Assembly (NCBI RefSeq): GCF_001427225.1
Contig: NZ_LMFH01000008.1
Span: 186,001-250,000, forward strand
Reading direction: 5' to 3'
Length of the DNA stretch: 64,000 nucleotides
Source of the DNA: Lysobacter sp. Root494
GTDB lineage: Bacteria > Pseudomonadota > Gammaproteobacteria > Xanthomonadales > Xanthomonadaceae
Part shown: one piece after another, positions 29,576 through 38,636 of the stretch
Layout of the letters: every line of letters starts with the position of its first letter
Position numbering within the stretch: position 1 is the first letter of the stretch
Notes under the pieces: model-generated
Databases searched by the model: none
What the model saw: only the letters and a program-made list of their open reading frames with translations
What the model was told of the DNA's origin: nothing
Position numbers and translations under genes: made by a program

Positions 29576-31276
29576 ATGCCCTCTCACGACGCGACTTCCC
29601 TGGTGGTCGGCATCACCGGCCATCGCGATCTGCATCCCGCCGACGTTCCGGCCATCAGGGCACAACTGCGGGCCTTTTTTCTCCAGTTGGCGGACCTCTA
29701 TCCGCACCTTCCCGTCGTTGTGCTGTCGTCGCTGGCCGCAGGCGGCGACCAGATCGCCGCCCAGGTCGCACTCGACCTTGGCCTGAGGGTAGTAGCGCCG
29801 TTGCCGCTCCCGGAGGCGCTTTACCGCGAGGACTTCGGTTCCGCGGGCAGCCTGGCGGCATTCGAGCAGCACCTGCAACGCGCCGAGATACTTGAACTCC
29901 CCTTGCGCCATGGCATCGGCGTCGAAGCGGTAGCCCATCCCGGTCCCGCCCGCGATCGCCAATACGCCCAGGCGGGAATTTTCGTTTCCAGCCATTGCCA
30001 CGTATTGCTTGCGTTGTGGGACGGATGCCCATCCGATCGCCTGGGCGGCACCGCGCAGATGGTCCGGTTCCACCTTCAGGGCGAGCTTCCCGGCGCCATC
30101 GAACGCCGGCGCGACACCACGCTCGCCCTACTGGGCCTCGACGAGGAAACGCTCGTGCACCACCTGCTCGTGCGGCGCGGGACGAGCGAGGCCGCGCCGC
30201 TACTCGAGGGGCGCTGGCTTACTGCCAAGGATGAGGTCGTCGCGCACAGCGGGATGCCTGAGACGTTCGACCGCATGTTCCGGCACCAGATGGAATTCAA
30301 CGCCGATTGCCGCAAATACGCGGAGGCCATCGCGGCCGACGCGGCTGCACCGGAGACGACGAACGCGACGCCAGTCGCGTGCCCCATCCATCGCCTGTTC
30401 GCCACCGCCGACTGGCTGGCCCGCATCTACCAGCGGCGGGTCAACCGGGTGCTGCGCATCGTGTACCTGCTCGCCGCGGCCATGGGTTTCACGTTTTTCC
30501 TCTATACCCACATCGCTACGCACTACCTGGTCATCAACCTGTTCCTGGTGTTCTTCCTCGGGGGCATGGGCGTAGTGCTGGTTTCGCGGCGACGCGAGTG
30601 GCAACGCAAATACCTCGACTACCGGGCCCTCGCCGAAGGGCTGCGCGTGCAGTCGTACTGGCGCCGCGCCGGCATCAGCGACCTGCACTCGCCCGCTTTC
30701 GCACACGACAACTTCATGCATCGGCAGGACAGCGAACTGGGCTGGATCCGCAACGTGATGCGCAGCGCCAGCCTCGAAGGCCTGCTGGTTCCAGCCGCCG
30801 CGGGAGAAGCGCAGGTCGACACGGTCATCGGCGAGTGGATCGGCAACAGCCGGGATGGCGGGCAGCTCGCGTATTTCGCCGGCGCCACGGCGCTGCGCGA
30901 ACGGATGCACCGGCGTGCCGAATCCGCCGGGTTGCTATGCCTCTGGGCCGGCGTGGGCATCAGCGTCGTTCTGGCGGCTTTTTCGCGCTGGTTCCAGCCG
31001 CACTTCCAGCACCTGCTGGTTTCCTCGATGGGCATCCTCTCGGTGGCCGGAGGGGTGCATGAGGCTTATGCCTACAAGAAAGCGGACAAGGAACTGATCA
31101 AGCAATACCACTACATGCAGCGCATCTTTGGCGCAGCGCGCCGGCGCCTCGCCGGGTGCCGCGGCGTGCACGAGAAGCGGCAGGTGCTGCGCACGCTCGG
31201 TGAAGCCGCGCTGGCCGAACATGCCGAGTGGACGCTGATGCATCGCGAACGCCCGCTGGAGCATTCGCACCTTTGA
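29576..31276 (+). CDS. SLOG-like sensor fused to two SLATT-like two-TM modules
   Basis: 566 residues. The N-terminal region (about 8-150) resembles Rossmann-like SLOG domains: VVGITGHRDL, a glycine-rich nucleotide-binding loop, then VVLSSLAAGGDQIAAQVAL, which fits the second conserved loop. Four membrane helices follow in two pairs, about 290-310/315-335 and 452-470/477-497. Each pair is followed by a cytoplasmic helical tail (YRALAEGLRVQSYW; YKKADKELIKQYHYM) in the SLATT/DUF4231 style. Such proteins are proposed as nucleotide-sensing pore effectors in bacterial conflict systems. The ATG at 29576 has only a weak ribosome site. The TIR gene follows after 82 bp on the same strand. Domain naming is from motif reading. 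Confidence 0.6.
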   Translation: MPSHDATSLVVGITGHRDLHPADVPAIRAQLRAFFLQLADLYPHLPVVVLSSLAAGGDQIAAQVALDLGLRVVAPLPLPEALYREDFGSAGSLAAFEQHLQRAEILELPLRHGIGVEAVAHPGPARDRQYAQAGIFVSSHCHVLLALWDGCPSDRLGGTAQMVRFHLQGELPGAIERRRDTTLALLGLDEETLVHHLLVRRGTSEAAPLLEGRWLTAKDEVVAHSGMPETFDRMFRHQMEFNADCRKYAEAIAADAAAPETTNATPVACPIHRLFATADWLARIYQRRVNRVLRIVYLLAAAMGFTFFLYTHIATHYLVINLFLVFFLGGMGVVLVSRRREWQRKYLDYRALAEGLRVQSYWRRAGISDLHSPAFAHDNFMHRQDSELGWIRNVMRSASLEGLLVPAAAGEAQVDTVIGEWIGNSRDGGQLAYFAGATALRERMHRRAESAGLLCLWAGVGISVVLAAFSRWFQPHFQHLLVSSMGILSVAGGVHEAYAYKKADKELIKQYHYMQRIFGAARRRLAGCRGVHEKRQVLRTLGEAALAEHAEWTLMHRERPLEHSHL

Positions 31277-31278
31277 CA

Positions 31279-31296
31279 CACCCATCCGGGTGATTA
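31279..31296 (+). promoter_or_regulatory. Candidate operator upstream of the TIR gene
   Basis: CACCC-ATCC-GGGTG, a perfect 5-bp inverted repeat, followed by ATTA. It starts just after the stop codon of the SLOG-like gene and ends 62 bases before the TIR start. It resembles the site at 19623-19641. Confidence 0.3.
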
Positions 31297-31358
31297 GCGG
31301 CTGTCCCGTATCCCTGCACCTTGGGCGTTCGACTGGAGCGCACCCACCGGACACCCTG

Positions 31359-33437
31359 ATGCGATTCCGCGCCTTCCTCAGCTACAGCCATGCCGATGCC
31401 GAATGGGCACGCTGGCTGCTGCGGCGCCTGGAGACCTATCGGGTTCCATCGCGACTGGTTGGCACGCGCGGTGCCCACGGCGAAATCGCTCCGCGGCTCG
31501 GCACCTTCTTCCGCGATCGCGACGAACTGCCGAGCTCGGGCGACCTGGGCGCGACCATCCGTGACGCGTTGGATGATTCGGCGGCATTGATCGTGCTGTG
31601 TTCACCCGCGGCCGCACGGTCGCGATGGGTGAATGCGGAAATCGAGGCGTTCCATGCGAGTGGACGCAGCGATCGCGTGTTGTGCTTCGTCGTCGGCGGC
31701 GAGCCGGGCAGCGCTGATCCGGTGCTGCAGTGCTTTCCGCCGGCATTGCTCGCCCACGCGGACGCGGGTACGACCATCGAACCACTCGCCGCCGATGCGC
31801 GCCGCGAGGGCGATGGCCGCGAACGCGCATTCCTCAAGCTGGTCGCCGGGCTGCTCGGCATCGGTTTCGACAGTCTCGCCCGGCGCGAAGCACAGCGGCG
31901 GCAACGCAAGTGGACGATGGTTGCTGCTGCATCCCTTGTAGGCATGGCACTCACCACCGGCCTGGCCGCCACGGCCTGGGTCGCGCGCAACGACGCGCAA
32001 CGCCGGCAGGCGCAGGCCGAAGACATCCTCGGCTTCATGCTCGGCGACCTGCGCAAGAAACTGACGACGGTCGGTCGGCTCGACCTCATGCGCACCGTCG
32101 ACGACAAGGCCACGACCTATTTCGCCACGCTCGACCCGCGCGACCTCAGCGACCGGGCGCTCGAAGAACAGGCCCGATCGCTTACCGGCATCGGCCAGGT
32201 GCGGCTGGACGAAGGCAACCACGATGCGGCAATGGACGCGTTCCGCGAAGCCCATGCGCGCAGCACTGCTTTGCAGGAGCGCGCGCCAGGAAACGGGCAG
32301 CGCCTGTTCGACCTGGCCCAGGCCGAGTACTGGATCGGGTTTGTCGCGCTCCAGCAGGGAAGACTCGATGACGCGGGTATCTGGTTCCGCACGTATCGCG
32401 ACAGCGCGATCAGATTGGCGGCAACGGACCCGGCGAATTTCACGTGGCAGCGAGAAGTCGCTTACGGCTACCACAATCTTGCCGTGCTCGACGACCAGCT
32501 CGGCAACTACGCGGAAGCCGAACGCGCGCTGTTGAAGGAGCTTGCGCTATACCGGACATGGTCAGGGAAGCAACCCGGGAACACCGACCTGCGCTACGAA
32601 GCTTCCAACACCGCTTCCTGGCTGGGCTCGCTTTCCATGCGGCGCGGGAAACTGGCGGAAGCGGAAGCCTATTTCCTGAGCCAGGCCGACGACATGCGCC
32701 GCAATCGTGCCGCCGAACCCGGCAATGCGCGGTGGAGAGAGTTGCAGGTCGATGCACTCATCCTGTTGACCGACGCGCAGGCACAAAGAGGCCGGCTTGC
32801 CGAAGCGCGGGCGAGCATCGATGCCGCGACGCCGCTGGCATTCAAGCTCGCGGGAGAGGATCGAACCAACAACCTCTGGCAGCTCTCGCCCGGCATCTGC
32901 CGCTGGTGGCAAGCGCAGCTCGCGGCCCTTACCCGCGCCGTTGATGCCGATGCGTTCGCCAGCGAATCGGCCGCGATCCTGGCCCGTGCACATGCGATCG
33001 AGCCAAAGAATCAAAGGGCGCTGGTCTGGCGGATAAAGTCCGGCAACCTGCAGGCACAACTCGCGTTGGACAAACGCGATCCATCCGCTGCGCGGTCTTA
33101 CCTGGCCCAGGGGCTGGCGATCGCGGGTTCATCACCGGATGCAACTCCAGCCGAGACCCTGCGCGTGGCACTCGCGAACAATCGTGTGCTGGCCGGTGAG
33201 ATGGCGGAGGCCGCCGGCAAAGCCGACGAAGCGAAGGAAAACTGGGAAGCCGCGCAGCGGCTGCTCACGGCCGAAGCCGGCGCAATGCTGCCGTTCGAAC
33301 GACTGGACCCGCTGGTACGTGCACTCAGCCTCCTGGGGCGGGCAACCGAAGCACAGCCTTACCTCCAGCATCTCGCCGCGGCTGGCTACGTCCCGTTGCG
33401 GCCATTTCCCGCGCATTCCGGCCTTGCCGCGCAATGA
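31359..33437 (+). CDS. TIR domain protein with one membrane helix and a TPR-rich C-terminus
   Basis: 692 residues. The TIR domain (about 1-150) starts at once with FRAFLSYSHADAEWA. It has the FRDRDELPSSGDL BB-loop region and SRWVNAEIEAF, in which Glu94 fits the NADase/catalytic Glu of active TIR domains. A membrane helix lies at about 186-207, after which a long alpha-helical region (about 215-690) has repeated Ala-rich helix pairs that read as TPR-like (for example YHNLAVLDDQLGNYAEAERALL). The topology suggests a cytoplasmic TIR head and a TPR region across the membrane. ATG 31359 lacks a clear Shine-Dalgarno sequence; a GTG at 31290 is an alternative. Signalling or defence function is inference. 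Confidence 0.8.
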   Translation: MRFRAFLSYSHADAEWARWLLRRLETYRVPSRLVGTRGAHGEIAPRLGTFFRDRDELPSSGDLGATIRDALDDSAALIVLCSPAAARSRWVNAEIEAFHASGRSDRVLCFVVGGEPGSADPVLQCFPPALLAHADAGTTIEPLAADARREGDGRERAFLKLVAGLLGIGFDSLARREAQRRQRKWTMVAAASLVGMALTTGLAATAWVARNDAQRRQAQAEDILGFMLGDLRKKLTTVGRLDLMRTVDDKATTYFATLDPRDLSDRALEEQARSLTGIGQVRLDEGNHDAAMDAFREAHARSTALQERAPGNGQRLFDLAQAEYWIGFVALQQGRLDDAGIWFRTYRDSAIRLAATDPANFTWQREVAYGYHNLAVLDDQLGNYAEAERALLKELALYRTWSGKQPGNTDLRYEASNTASWLGSLSMRRGKLAEAEAYFLSQADDMRRNRAAEPGNARWRELQVDALILLTDAQAQRGRLAEARASIDAATPLAFKLAGEDRTNNLWQLSPGICRWWQAQLAALTRAVDADAFASESAAILARAHAIEPKNQRALVWRIKSGNLQAQLALDKRDPSAARSYLAQGLAIAGSSPDATPAETLRVALANNRVLAGEMAEAAGKADEAKENWEAAQRLLTAEAGAMLPFERLDPLVRALSLLGRATEAQPYLQHLAAAGYVPLRPFPAHSGLAAQ

Positions 33438-33518
33438 ATGCGGTTCACGACACCTGAGTCCGTTGGGCAGCTTGCCCACGTCCCGGCCCAAGCGGCCATC
33501 CGCCACAGGAGCACGATC

Positions 33519-33914
33519 ATGCCCAGCACCCCCAACATCCAGCTCGACGTGCGCAATTTCGCGTCCAATCAGCCCGGTTGGTACAACGTCCAGTCGTCGA
33601 GCAATCAGCCCTACAGCTACAGCTACACCGGCGGCGATGATGGCGTCGGCGGCCTGGTGCAGACCGTAGGACAAGGCCGGGACACGGCGCCGATCCAGCT
33701 GAGTGCCGACCAGCGCTATCAGATCGGCGCGTGCCAGTTCGCCAATGACGGCCAGCACCAACTCACCTGGAGCGGCGGCGGTAATCGGGCCGGCGCGATC
33801 ATCGATGCGAATACGCAGATCGAAACGGCCAAATACTCGATCGTCATCACCGATACCGGAAACGGCAATTGCACGATCATGTGCGACCCGGGTGTCACCA
33901 ACAAGCCGCAATAA
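33519..33914 (+). CDS. Small orphan protein downstream of the TIR gene
   Basis: 131 residues, starting at ATG 33519 after a clear AGGAG. I do not recognise the family. It has no signal peptide and no membrane helix. It is rich in Asn, Gln, Ser, Gly and Tyr with short beta-prone stretches (QLTWSGGG, YSIVITDTG) and three cysteines, which suggests a small beta-sandwich. It follows the TIR gene by 81 bp on the same strand; whether it belongs to the same unit is unknown. The ribosome site and biased composition support a real gene. Confidence 0.6.
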   Translation: MPSTPNIQLDVRNFASNQPGWYNVQSSSNQPYSYSYTGGDDGVGGLVQTVGQGRDTAPIQLSADQRYQIGACQFANDGQHQLTWSGGGNRAGAIIDANTQIETAKYSIVITDTGNGNCTIMCDPGVTNKPQ

Positions 33915-33924
33915 AAGGGCTTAT

Positions 33925-33950
33925 GCGCGGCGTGCCGTGGCGCGCCGCGC
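33925..33950. terminator. GC-rich hairpin between the orphan gene and lptG
   Basis: An 8-bp stem (GCGCGGCG at 33925-33932 with CGCCGCGC at 33943-33950). There is no T-run on either strand, so termination is uncertain. It lies between convergent genes. Confidence 0.35.
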
Positions 33951-34043
33951 CAGTCGCGACACCTGTCGTCGCCACGAATAATCCAATCCGACGATCGGAA
34001 GTGGAACGTGCGCCGATGCCGGAGCAACGGGACACGTCCAGGG

Positions 34044-35144
34044 CTAACCCGACCTGCGCCGGAACAGGAACCACGACACCGCCAGCATCACCAGCGTCGG
34101 CAGGGTGTAGGCGATGCGGTAATCGAAGTGGTAGACCTGCGCCAGCCGCACGCATTGCTGCTGCAGCAGCCAGAAGCCCAGCGAGAACACGATGCCGATG
34201 AACAGGCGCTTGCCCAGGCCGCCACTGCGCAGCGTGCCGAAGGCGAACGGCACCGCGGCCAGGCACAACGCGAGGATGTTCAGCGCGTAGAACCAACGGC
34301 CCCAGTAGATCACTTCGAACTCGGACGCATCCAGGCTGTTGCGCTGGCGGTACTCGATCGCCTTGCGCAGTTCGCCCGCAGCGAGATAGCGCGGCTTGTC
34401 CGTTCCTGCGGTCAAGGCGACCGCGTCGAGCTTCGATGCCCAGCGCTCTTCCGGAACCTTCGTCTGCGTGACCGATTTTTCCTGGAAGTTGGTGCGGGTG
34501 ACATCGCGCAGCAGCCAGCCGCCCGGGCGATGCTCGGCGATCTTGACCAACGCCAGCGACTTCAGGCGTCCGTCTTCGGCGAATTCGTACAGGCGCACGT
34601 CGCGCAGTTCGAGCCAGCGATCGGTGCCGTTGTCGCGTTCCTCGCCGCCGTTGGCGTTGAGGATGACGTCGCCTTCGCGCGCCCACAGGCCGGAGTAACG
34701 CGCGACGATCATGTCCTTGGACTTCGCCGTCGCCTTCAGGGCATTGGCGCGGCGATCGCCCCACGGGCCGGACGTTTCGCCGCTCACCACCATGAGCAGC
34801 GTGAGCACCGCAAGCGCGCCTCCCACGGCCAGGCTCAGGCGGCGGCGCGAAAGCCCGACCGCGCGCAACGCGGTGAGCTCGGAAGAGGCCGCCAGCTGCC
34901 CCAGCGCCATCAATGCCCCGACCACCGCCGCATACGGGAACAGCTCGTACGCGCGGCGCGGCACGGTGTAGGCCATGTAGGCGATGGCGGTGGAGATGCC
35001 GTAGTTACCCTTGCCGATATCGCCGAACTCGCCGACGAAACTCAGCATCAGGTCAAGGCCGAGCAGCACCGCCCACACCAGCAGCACGGTGGTGAAAACG
35101 ACACGTCCAACGTAGACGTCGTGGATCTTGGGGAAAGGCTTCAT
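34044..35144 (-). CDS. lptG: LptG, LPS export permease
   Basis: 366 residues. With LptF it forms the membrane part of the LptB2FG ABC transporter that extracts LPS from the inner membrane. Six helices are seen, three on each side of a large periplasmic jellyroll-like domain (about 120-265). The start at 35144 (MKPFPKIHDVYVGRVV) is 13 bases after lptF ends. The conserved AVGLSRRRL cytoplasmic coupling segment is present after helix 3. Confidence 0.94.
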   Translation of the reverse strand: MKPFPKIHDVYVGRVVFTTVLLVWAVLLGLDLMLSFVGEFGDIGKGNYGISTAIAYMAYTVPRRAYELFPYAAVVGALMALGQLAASSELTALRAVGLSRRRLSLAVGGALAVLTLLMVVSGETSGPWGDRRANALKATAKSKDMIVARYSGLWAREGDVILNANGGEERDNGTDRWLELRDVRLYEFAEDGRLKSLALVKIAEHRPGGWLLRDVTRTNFQEKSVTQTKVPEERWASKLDAVALTAGTDKPRYLAAGELRKAIEYRQRNSLDASEFEVIYWGRWFYALNILALCLAAVPFAFGTLRSGGLGKRLFIGIVFSLGFWLLQQQCVRLAQVYHFDYRIAYTLPTLVMLAVSWFLFRRRSG

Positions 35145-35157
35145 GCGTGCGTAGTCC

Positions 35158-36240
35158 TCACGAAGCCAGCTTCGCGCGGCGCATGCGGCCGTCGAAGAAG
35201 TAGAGCCACAGAGCGACACCCAGCAGCGGCAACACCAGCCACCACAGGCCGAGTTCTGGGGCGATCTTCCCCTTCTCCAGCCACTTGGTGCCCATCAGCA
35301 TCAGGTTCATGCCGATCATGTAGGCGAGGAAGCCGCTCATCGTCCGCGCATAGCGCGCCTGCCGCGGCATGCTGCGCGCGAGCGGGATCGCCATCAGCGC
35401 GAACGCGAGCGTGAGCAGCGGCGGCGCGATGCGCCGGTGAAGCTGCGCGTTGGCATCGTCGCGCTTGTCGCCGAGGAGTCTGGAAGTCGGCAACATTTCG
35501 GGATCGTTCGCATCGAACTTCTGCTCGCCCGCAGGCATCGTCACTTCGTTGCGGCGATAGCGCAGCAGGCGGTAATTCAGGCCGGCTTCCTTCGGGCCTT
35601 CGACTTCGAAACCGTTGTTGAGCGTGATGTAGCGCTCGCCGTTCTCGTCGACCACGACTTCGCCGTCGTTGGACGTGGTCACGTCGATGCGATCGTTCTT
35701 CTGCCGGTATACGAACACGCGGCTGAAGCGGCTTCCGTCGGGGCTCATCGCGCCGACGAAGATCACCCCACCGCCATTCGGAAGTTCGGTGAAGGCGCCG
35801 GGTTCCAGTCCGGCCACGATCAGGTTGCGATTGGCCTGGTTGACCATCTGCCGGGACACACGCTCGGCCCACGGGCCCAGCCACAGCGAGCAGGCGGCGA
35901 CCACTGCCACCATCGGCAGGACCAGCATCAGCAGCGGCTTCAGCAGCCGCCTGGGGCCGACGCCGACGGCGGCGATCACCGGCATCTCCGAGTCGCGGTA
36001 GAGGCGGCCGGTGCCGAGCATCAGTCCCAGCATCAGCGCCAGCGGCAGGATCAGCGGCAGCCAGTTCAGCATCACCAGGCCGAGTTGGGGCAGCAGCATC
36101 CCCACGGGGATCCGGCCCGAGGCCATGTCGCGCAGGACGTCGGTGAACACGCCGCCGAAGGCCACGATCATCAGCACGACGCCGGCGGCGAAGGTGGACT
36201 GCAGGAATTCGCCGAACAGGTAGCGGTCGAGCTTGAGCAT
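35158..36240 (-). CDS. lptF: LptF, LPS export permease
   Basis: 360 residues, paralog of lptG with the same 3TM-jellyroll-3TM plan. MLKLDRYLFGEFLQSTFAAG is the typical LptF N-terminus, so ATG 36240 is chosen over long upstream extensions. GVGPRRLLKPL marks the cytoplasmic coupling helix. The ATPase LptB lies elsewhere. The 272-bp divergent gap to pepA should hold promoters in both directions. Confidence 0.94.
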   Translation of the reverse strand: MLKLDRYLFGEFLQSTFAAGVVLMIVAFGGVFTDVLRDMASGRIPVGMLLPQLGLVMLNWLPLILPLALMLGLMLGTGRLYRDSEMPVIAAVGVGPRRLLKPLLMLVLPMVAVVAACSLWLGPWAERVSRQMVNQANRNLIVAGLEPGAFTELPNGGGVIFVGAMSPDGSRFSRVFVYRQKNDRIDVTTSNDGEVVVDENGERYITLNNGFEVEGPKEAGLNYRLLRYRRNEVTMPAGEQKFDANDPEMLPTSRLLGDKRDDANAQLHRRIAPPLLTLAFALMAIPLARSMPRQARYARTMSGFLAYMIGMNLMLMGTKWLEKGKIAPELGLWWLVLPLLGVALWLYFFDGRMRRAKLAS

Positions 36241-36512
36241 CAGGTAGCGGGCCTTGTCGGGCAGGTTTGGGCAGGCTGGATAAAGCGGGGCTGGTAGACT
36301 TGAGGTTTGGTCCGGCCAGGTAGCCGAAGCGGCTTGCGGGCATGAAGCTTTCGCCGCCTTCCGCCTACCCGGCCAGTGACGACCGACCCGTGATTGTACC
36401 GGCGCGCCGTTAAGGTGAGTCCGTGCTGGCGATGCCAGACGGCGACGGCACACCGCTTCGCCGGACGTCGTTGCGGATCGAAGCTCCTTTCCTTTCCCCC
36501 GGAATCTGTTTG

Positions 36513-37991
36513 ATGGCCCTCGAATTCGACCTGAACCCCGCTGCTCCCGCGACCGTCGCCACCGATTGCGTGGTGGTCGGCGCCTACGCCGACAACACGT
36601 TGAGCCCGTCGGGCCAGGCACTGGACGAGGCCACCGGCGGGCGCCTGCGCGCGCTGCTGGAGCGCGGCGACATCAGTGGCAAGACTGGCAAGACCGCGCT
36701 GCTGCACGACCTGCCCGGCGTGACTGCGCCACGCGTGCTGGTGGTGGGCCTGGGCGAAGCCGGCAAGTTCGGCGTCGCGCAATACATCAAGGCGGTGGCC
36801 GATGCGGCCCGCGCGTTCAAGACCGGCCCGGTGGCGAATGCGCTGCTCACCTTGAGCGAACTCGAAGTGAAGGGCCGCGACCAGGCCTGGAACATCCGCC
36901 AGGCCGCGACCGTGTCCGACCACGCCTGCTACAGCTATACCGCAACGCTCGGCGCCAAGAACAAGCGCCGCGACGAAACCGGCCTGAAGCATCTGTCGAT
37001 CCGTGGCGAAGACAGGACCGCGCTCGCGCAGGGCAAGGCGATTGCCGCTGGCGTCGCCTTCACCCGCGAGCTCGGCAACCTGCCACCGAACATCTGCAAC
37101 CCGGCGTACCTCGCGGAGCAGGCGCAGGAATTCACCTCCCGCTTCGACAAGGCCGAATGCGAGGTGCTCGATCGCGAGCAGATGCAGGAACTCGGCATGG
37201 GCTCGCTGCTCGCCGTCGCGCGCGGCTCGGCCAATCCGCCCAAGCTGATCGTGATGAAGTGGAACAACGGCGGCGACGCCAGGCCCTACGTGCTGGTCGG
37301 CAAGGGCATCACCTTCGATACCGGCGGCATCAACCTGAAGACGCAGGGCGGCATCGAGGAAATGAAGTACGACATGTGCGGCGCGGCGAGCGTGATGGGT
37401 ACGTTCGTGGCCGCGGTCGGCATGCAGCTGCCGATGAACCTCGTCGTGATCGTGCCGGCGGTCGAGAACATGCCCGACGCCGATTCGTATCGCCCGTCGG
37501 ACGTCATCACCTCCATGTCGGGCAAGACGATCGAGGTCGGCAACACCGACGCCGAAGGCCGCCTGATCCTGTGCGACGCACTGACCTACGCGCAACGCTT
37601 CGAGCCCGAGGCGCTGCTCGATGTCGCCACGCTCACCGGCGCCTGCGTGATCGCGCTGGGCAAGTACGCAACCGGTTTGATGTCGAAGGACGACGACCTC
37701 GCCGCCGAGCTCACCGCCGCGGGCGAAAACGTATTCGACCGCGCGTGGCGCCTGCCGCTGTGGGACGAATACCAGTCGCTGCTCGAATCCACCTTCGCCG
37801 ACGTCTACAACATCGGCGGGCGCTGGGCGGGCGCGATCACCGCGGGCTGCTTCCTCGCGCGCTTCGCCGAAGGCCAGCGCTGGGCGCACCTCGACATCGC
37901 CGGCGTCGCCAACGACGAAGGCAAGCGCGGCATGGCGACCGGCCGTCCGGTCGGCCTGCTGAGCCAGTGGCTGCTCGACCGCGTCGCCTGA
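36513..37991 (+). CDS. pepA: Leucyl aminopeptidase PepA (M17)
   Basis: 492 residues. It is a di-metal cytoplasmic exopeptidase; in some bacteria it also acts as a DNA-binding accessory protein and regulator (carAB, Xer site). The N-terminal macro-like domain precedes the catalytic domain. Metal and catalytic residues are visible: Lys264 in [10 protein letters not shown], and NTDAEGRL at 344-351 with Asp346 and Glu348. ATG 36513 (MALEFDLNP) gives the family N-terminus. holC follows after 7 bases. Confidence 0.95.
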   Translation: MALEFDLNPAAPATVATDCVVVGAYADNTLSPSGQALDEATGGRLRALLERGDISGKTGKTALLHDLPGVTAPRVLVVGLGEAGKFGVAQYIKAVADAARAFKTGPVANALLTLSELEVKGRDQAWNIRQAATVSDHACYSYTATLGAKNKRRDETGLKHLSIRGEDRTALAQGKAIAAGVAFTRELGNLPPNICNPAYLAEQAQEFTSRFDKAECEVLDREQMQELGMGSLLAVARGSANPPKLIVMKWNNGGDARPYVLVGKGITFDTGGINLKTQGGIEEMKYDMCGAASVMGTFVAAVGMQLPMNLVVIVPAVENMPDADSYRPSDVITSMSGKTIEVGNTDAEGRLILCDALTYAQRFEPEALLDVATLTGACVIALGKYATGLMSKDDDLAAELTAAGENVFDRAWRLPLWDEYQSLLESTFADVYNIGGRWAGAITAGCFLARFAEGQRWAHLDIAGVANDEGKRGMATGRPVGLLSQWLLDRVA

Positions 37992-37998
37992 CCGCATC

Positions 37999-38424
37999 GT
38001 GCCGCGCGCCGACTTCTATCTGATCGCCAAGGATCGGTTCAAGGCCGAGCCGCTGCGCCTGGTGTGCGAACTCGCACGCAAGGCGCACGACGCGGGCCTT
38101 TTCACGCTCGTGCTCGCTCGCGACGCGGCGCAGGCCGAGCAGATCGACGACCTGCTGTGGGACATGGGCGACGACGTCTACGTCCCGCACCAGCTTGCAG
38201 GCGCGGATGTCGACGAGGAGGAAGCCGCGGTGCTGATCGCCTCGCCCGATGTCGACGCGCCGCTGCGCCCGCTGGTGATCAACCTGCGCGACGCGGCGGT
38301 GGATGGCGCCTTCGACCGCGTACTGGAAGTGGTGCCTGCCGACGAATCCGCGCGCGGGCCGCTGCGCGAACGGTGGAAGCAGTACCAGGCGCGCGGGTTG
38401 GAGTTGAAGAAGTACGACATGTAA
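37999..38424 (+). CDS. holC: DNA polymerase III chi subunit
   Basis: 141 residues with a GTG start at 37999, 7 bases after pepA. Chi links the clamp loader to SSB through its partner psi. Recognisable features include ADFYLIAKD at the start, LLWDMGDDVYVPHQLAG, and VINLRDAA. The pepA-holC-valS order is conserved in gammaproteobacteria. A probable holD (psi) lies at 42588-42935. Confidence 0.92.
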   Translation: MPRADFYLIAKDRFKAEPLRLVCELARKAHDAGLFTLVLARDAAQAEQIDDLLWDMGDDVYVPHQLAGADVDEEEAAVLIASPDVDAPLRPLVINLRDAAVDGAFDRVLEVVPADESARGPLRERWKQYQARGLELKKYDM

Positions 38425-38458
38425 GGCGCGCGGCGTATTTGCCGCACGCGCTTTCGCT

Positions 38459-38613
38459 CGTCATTCCTGCGAAAGCAGGAATCCAGTGACTTTCGCCTTT
38501 GTTCCTCTTGCATGCGAAAGGCAAGGGCACAACAGCAGGGTCACTGGATTCCCGCTTTCGCGGGGATGACGGGCAACAGCAACAACCGGATCCCGGCTTC
38601 CGCCGGGGTGACG
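38459..38613. repeat. REP-like palindrome cluster between holC and valS
   Basis: Three hairpin units in alternating orientation at 38459-38490, 38540-38571 and about 38586-38613, of the same family as at 407-484. They fill most of the 212-bp gap between holC and valS. Confidence 0.8.
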
Positions 38614-38636
38614 AAGCAAACGCACACTGCAAATCC

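Noticed and set aside
29421-29786. 121-codon frame overlapping the end of the RDD gene and the start of the SLOG-like gene
   Set aside because: Out of frame with both real genes and without motifs.
36240-37997. A 585-codon minus-strand frame across pepA
   Set aside because: Antisense shadow of pepA; lptF starts on the same strand at 36240 in another frame.
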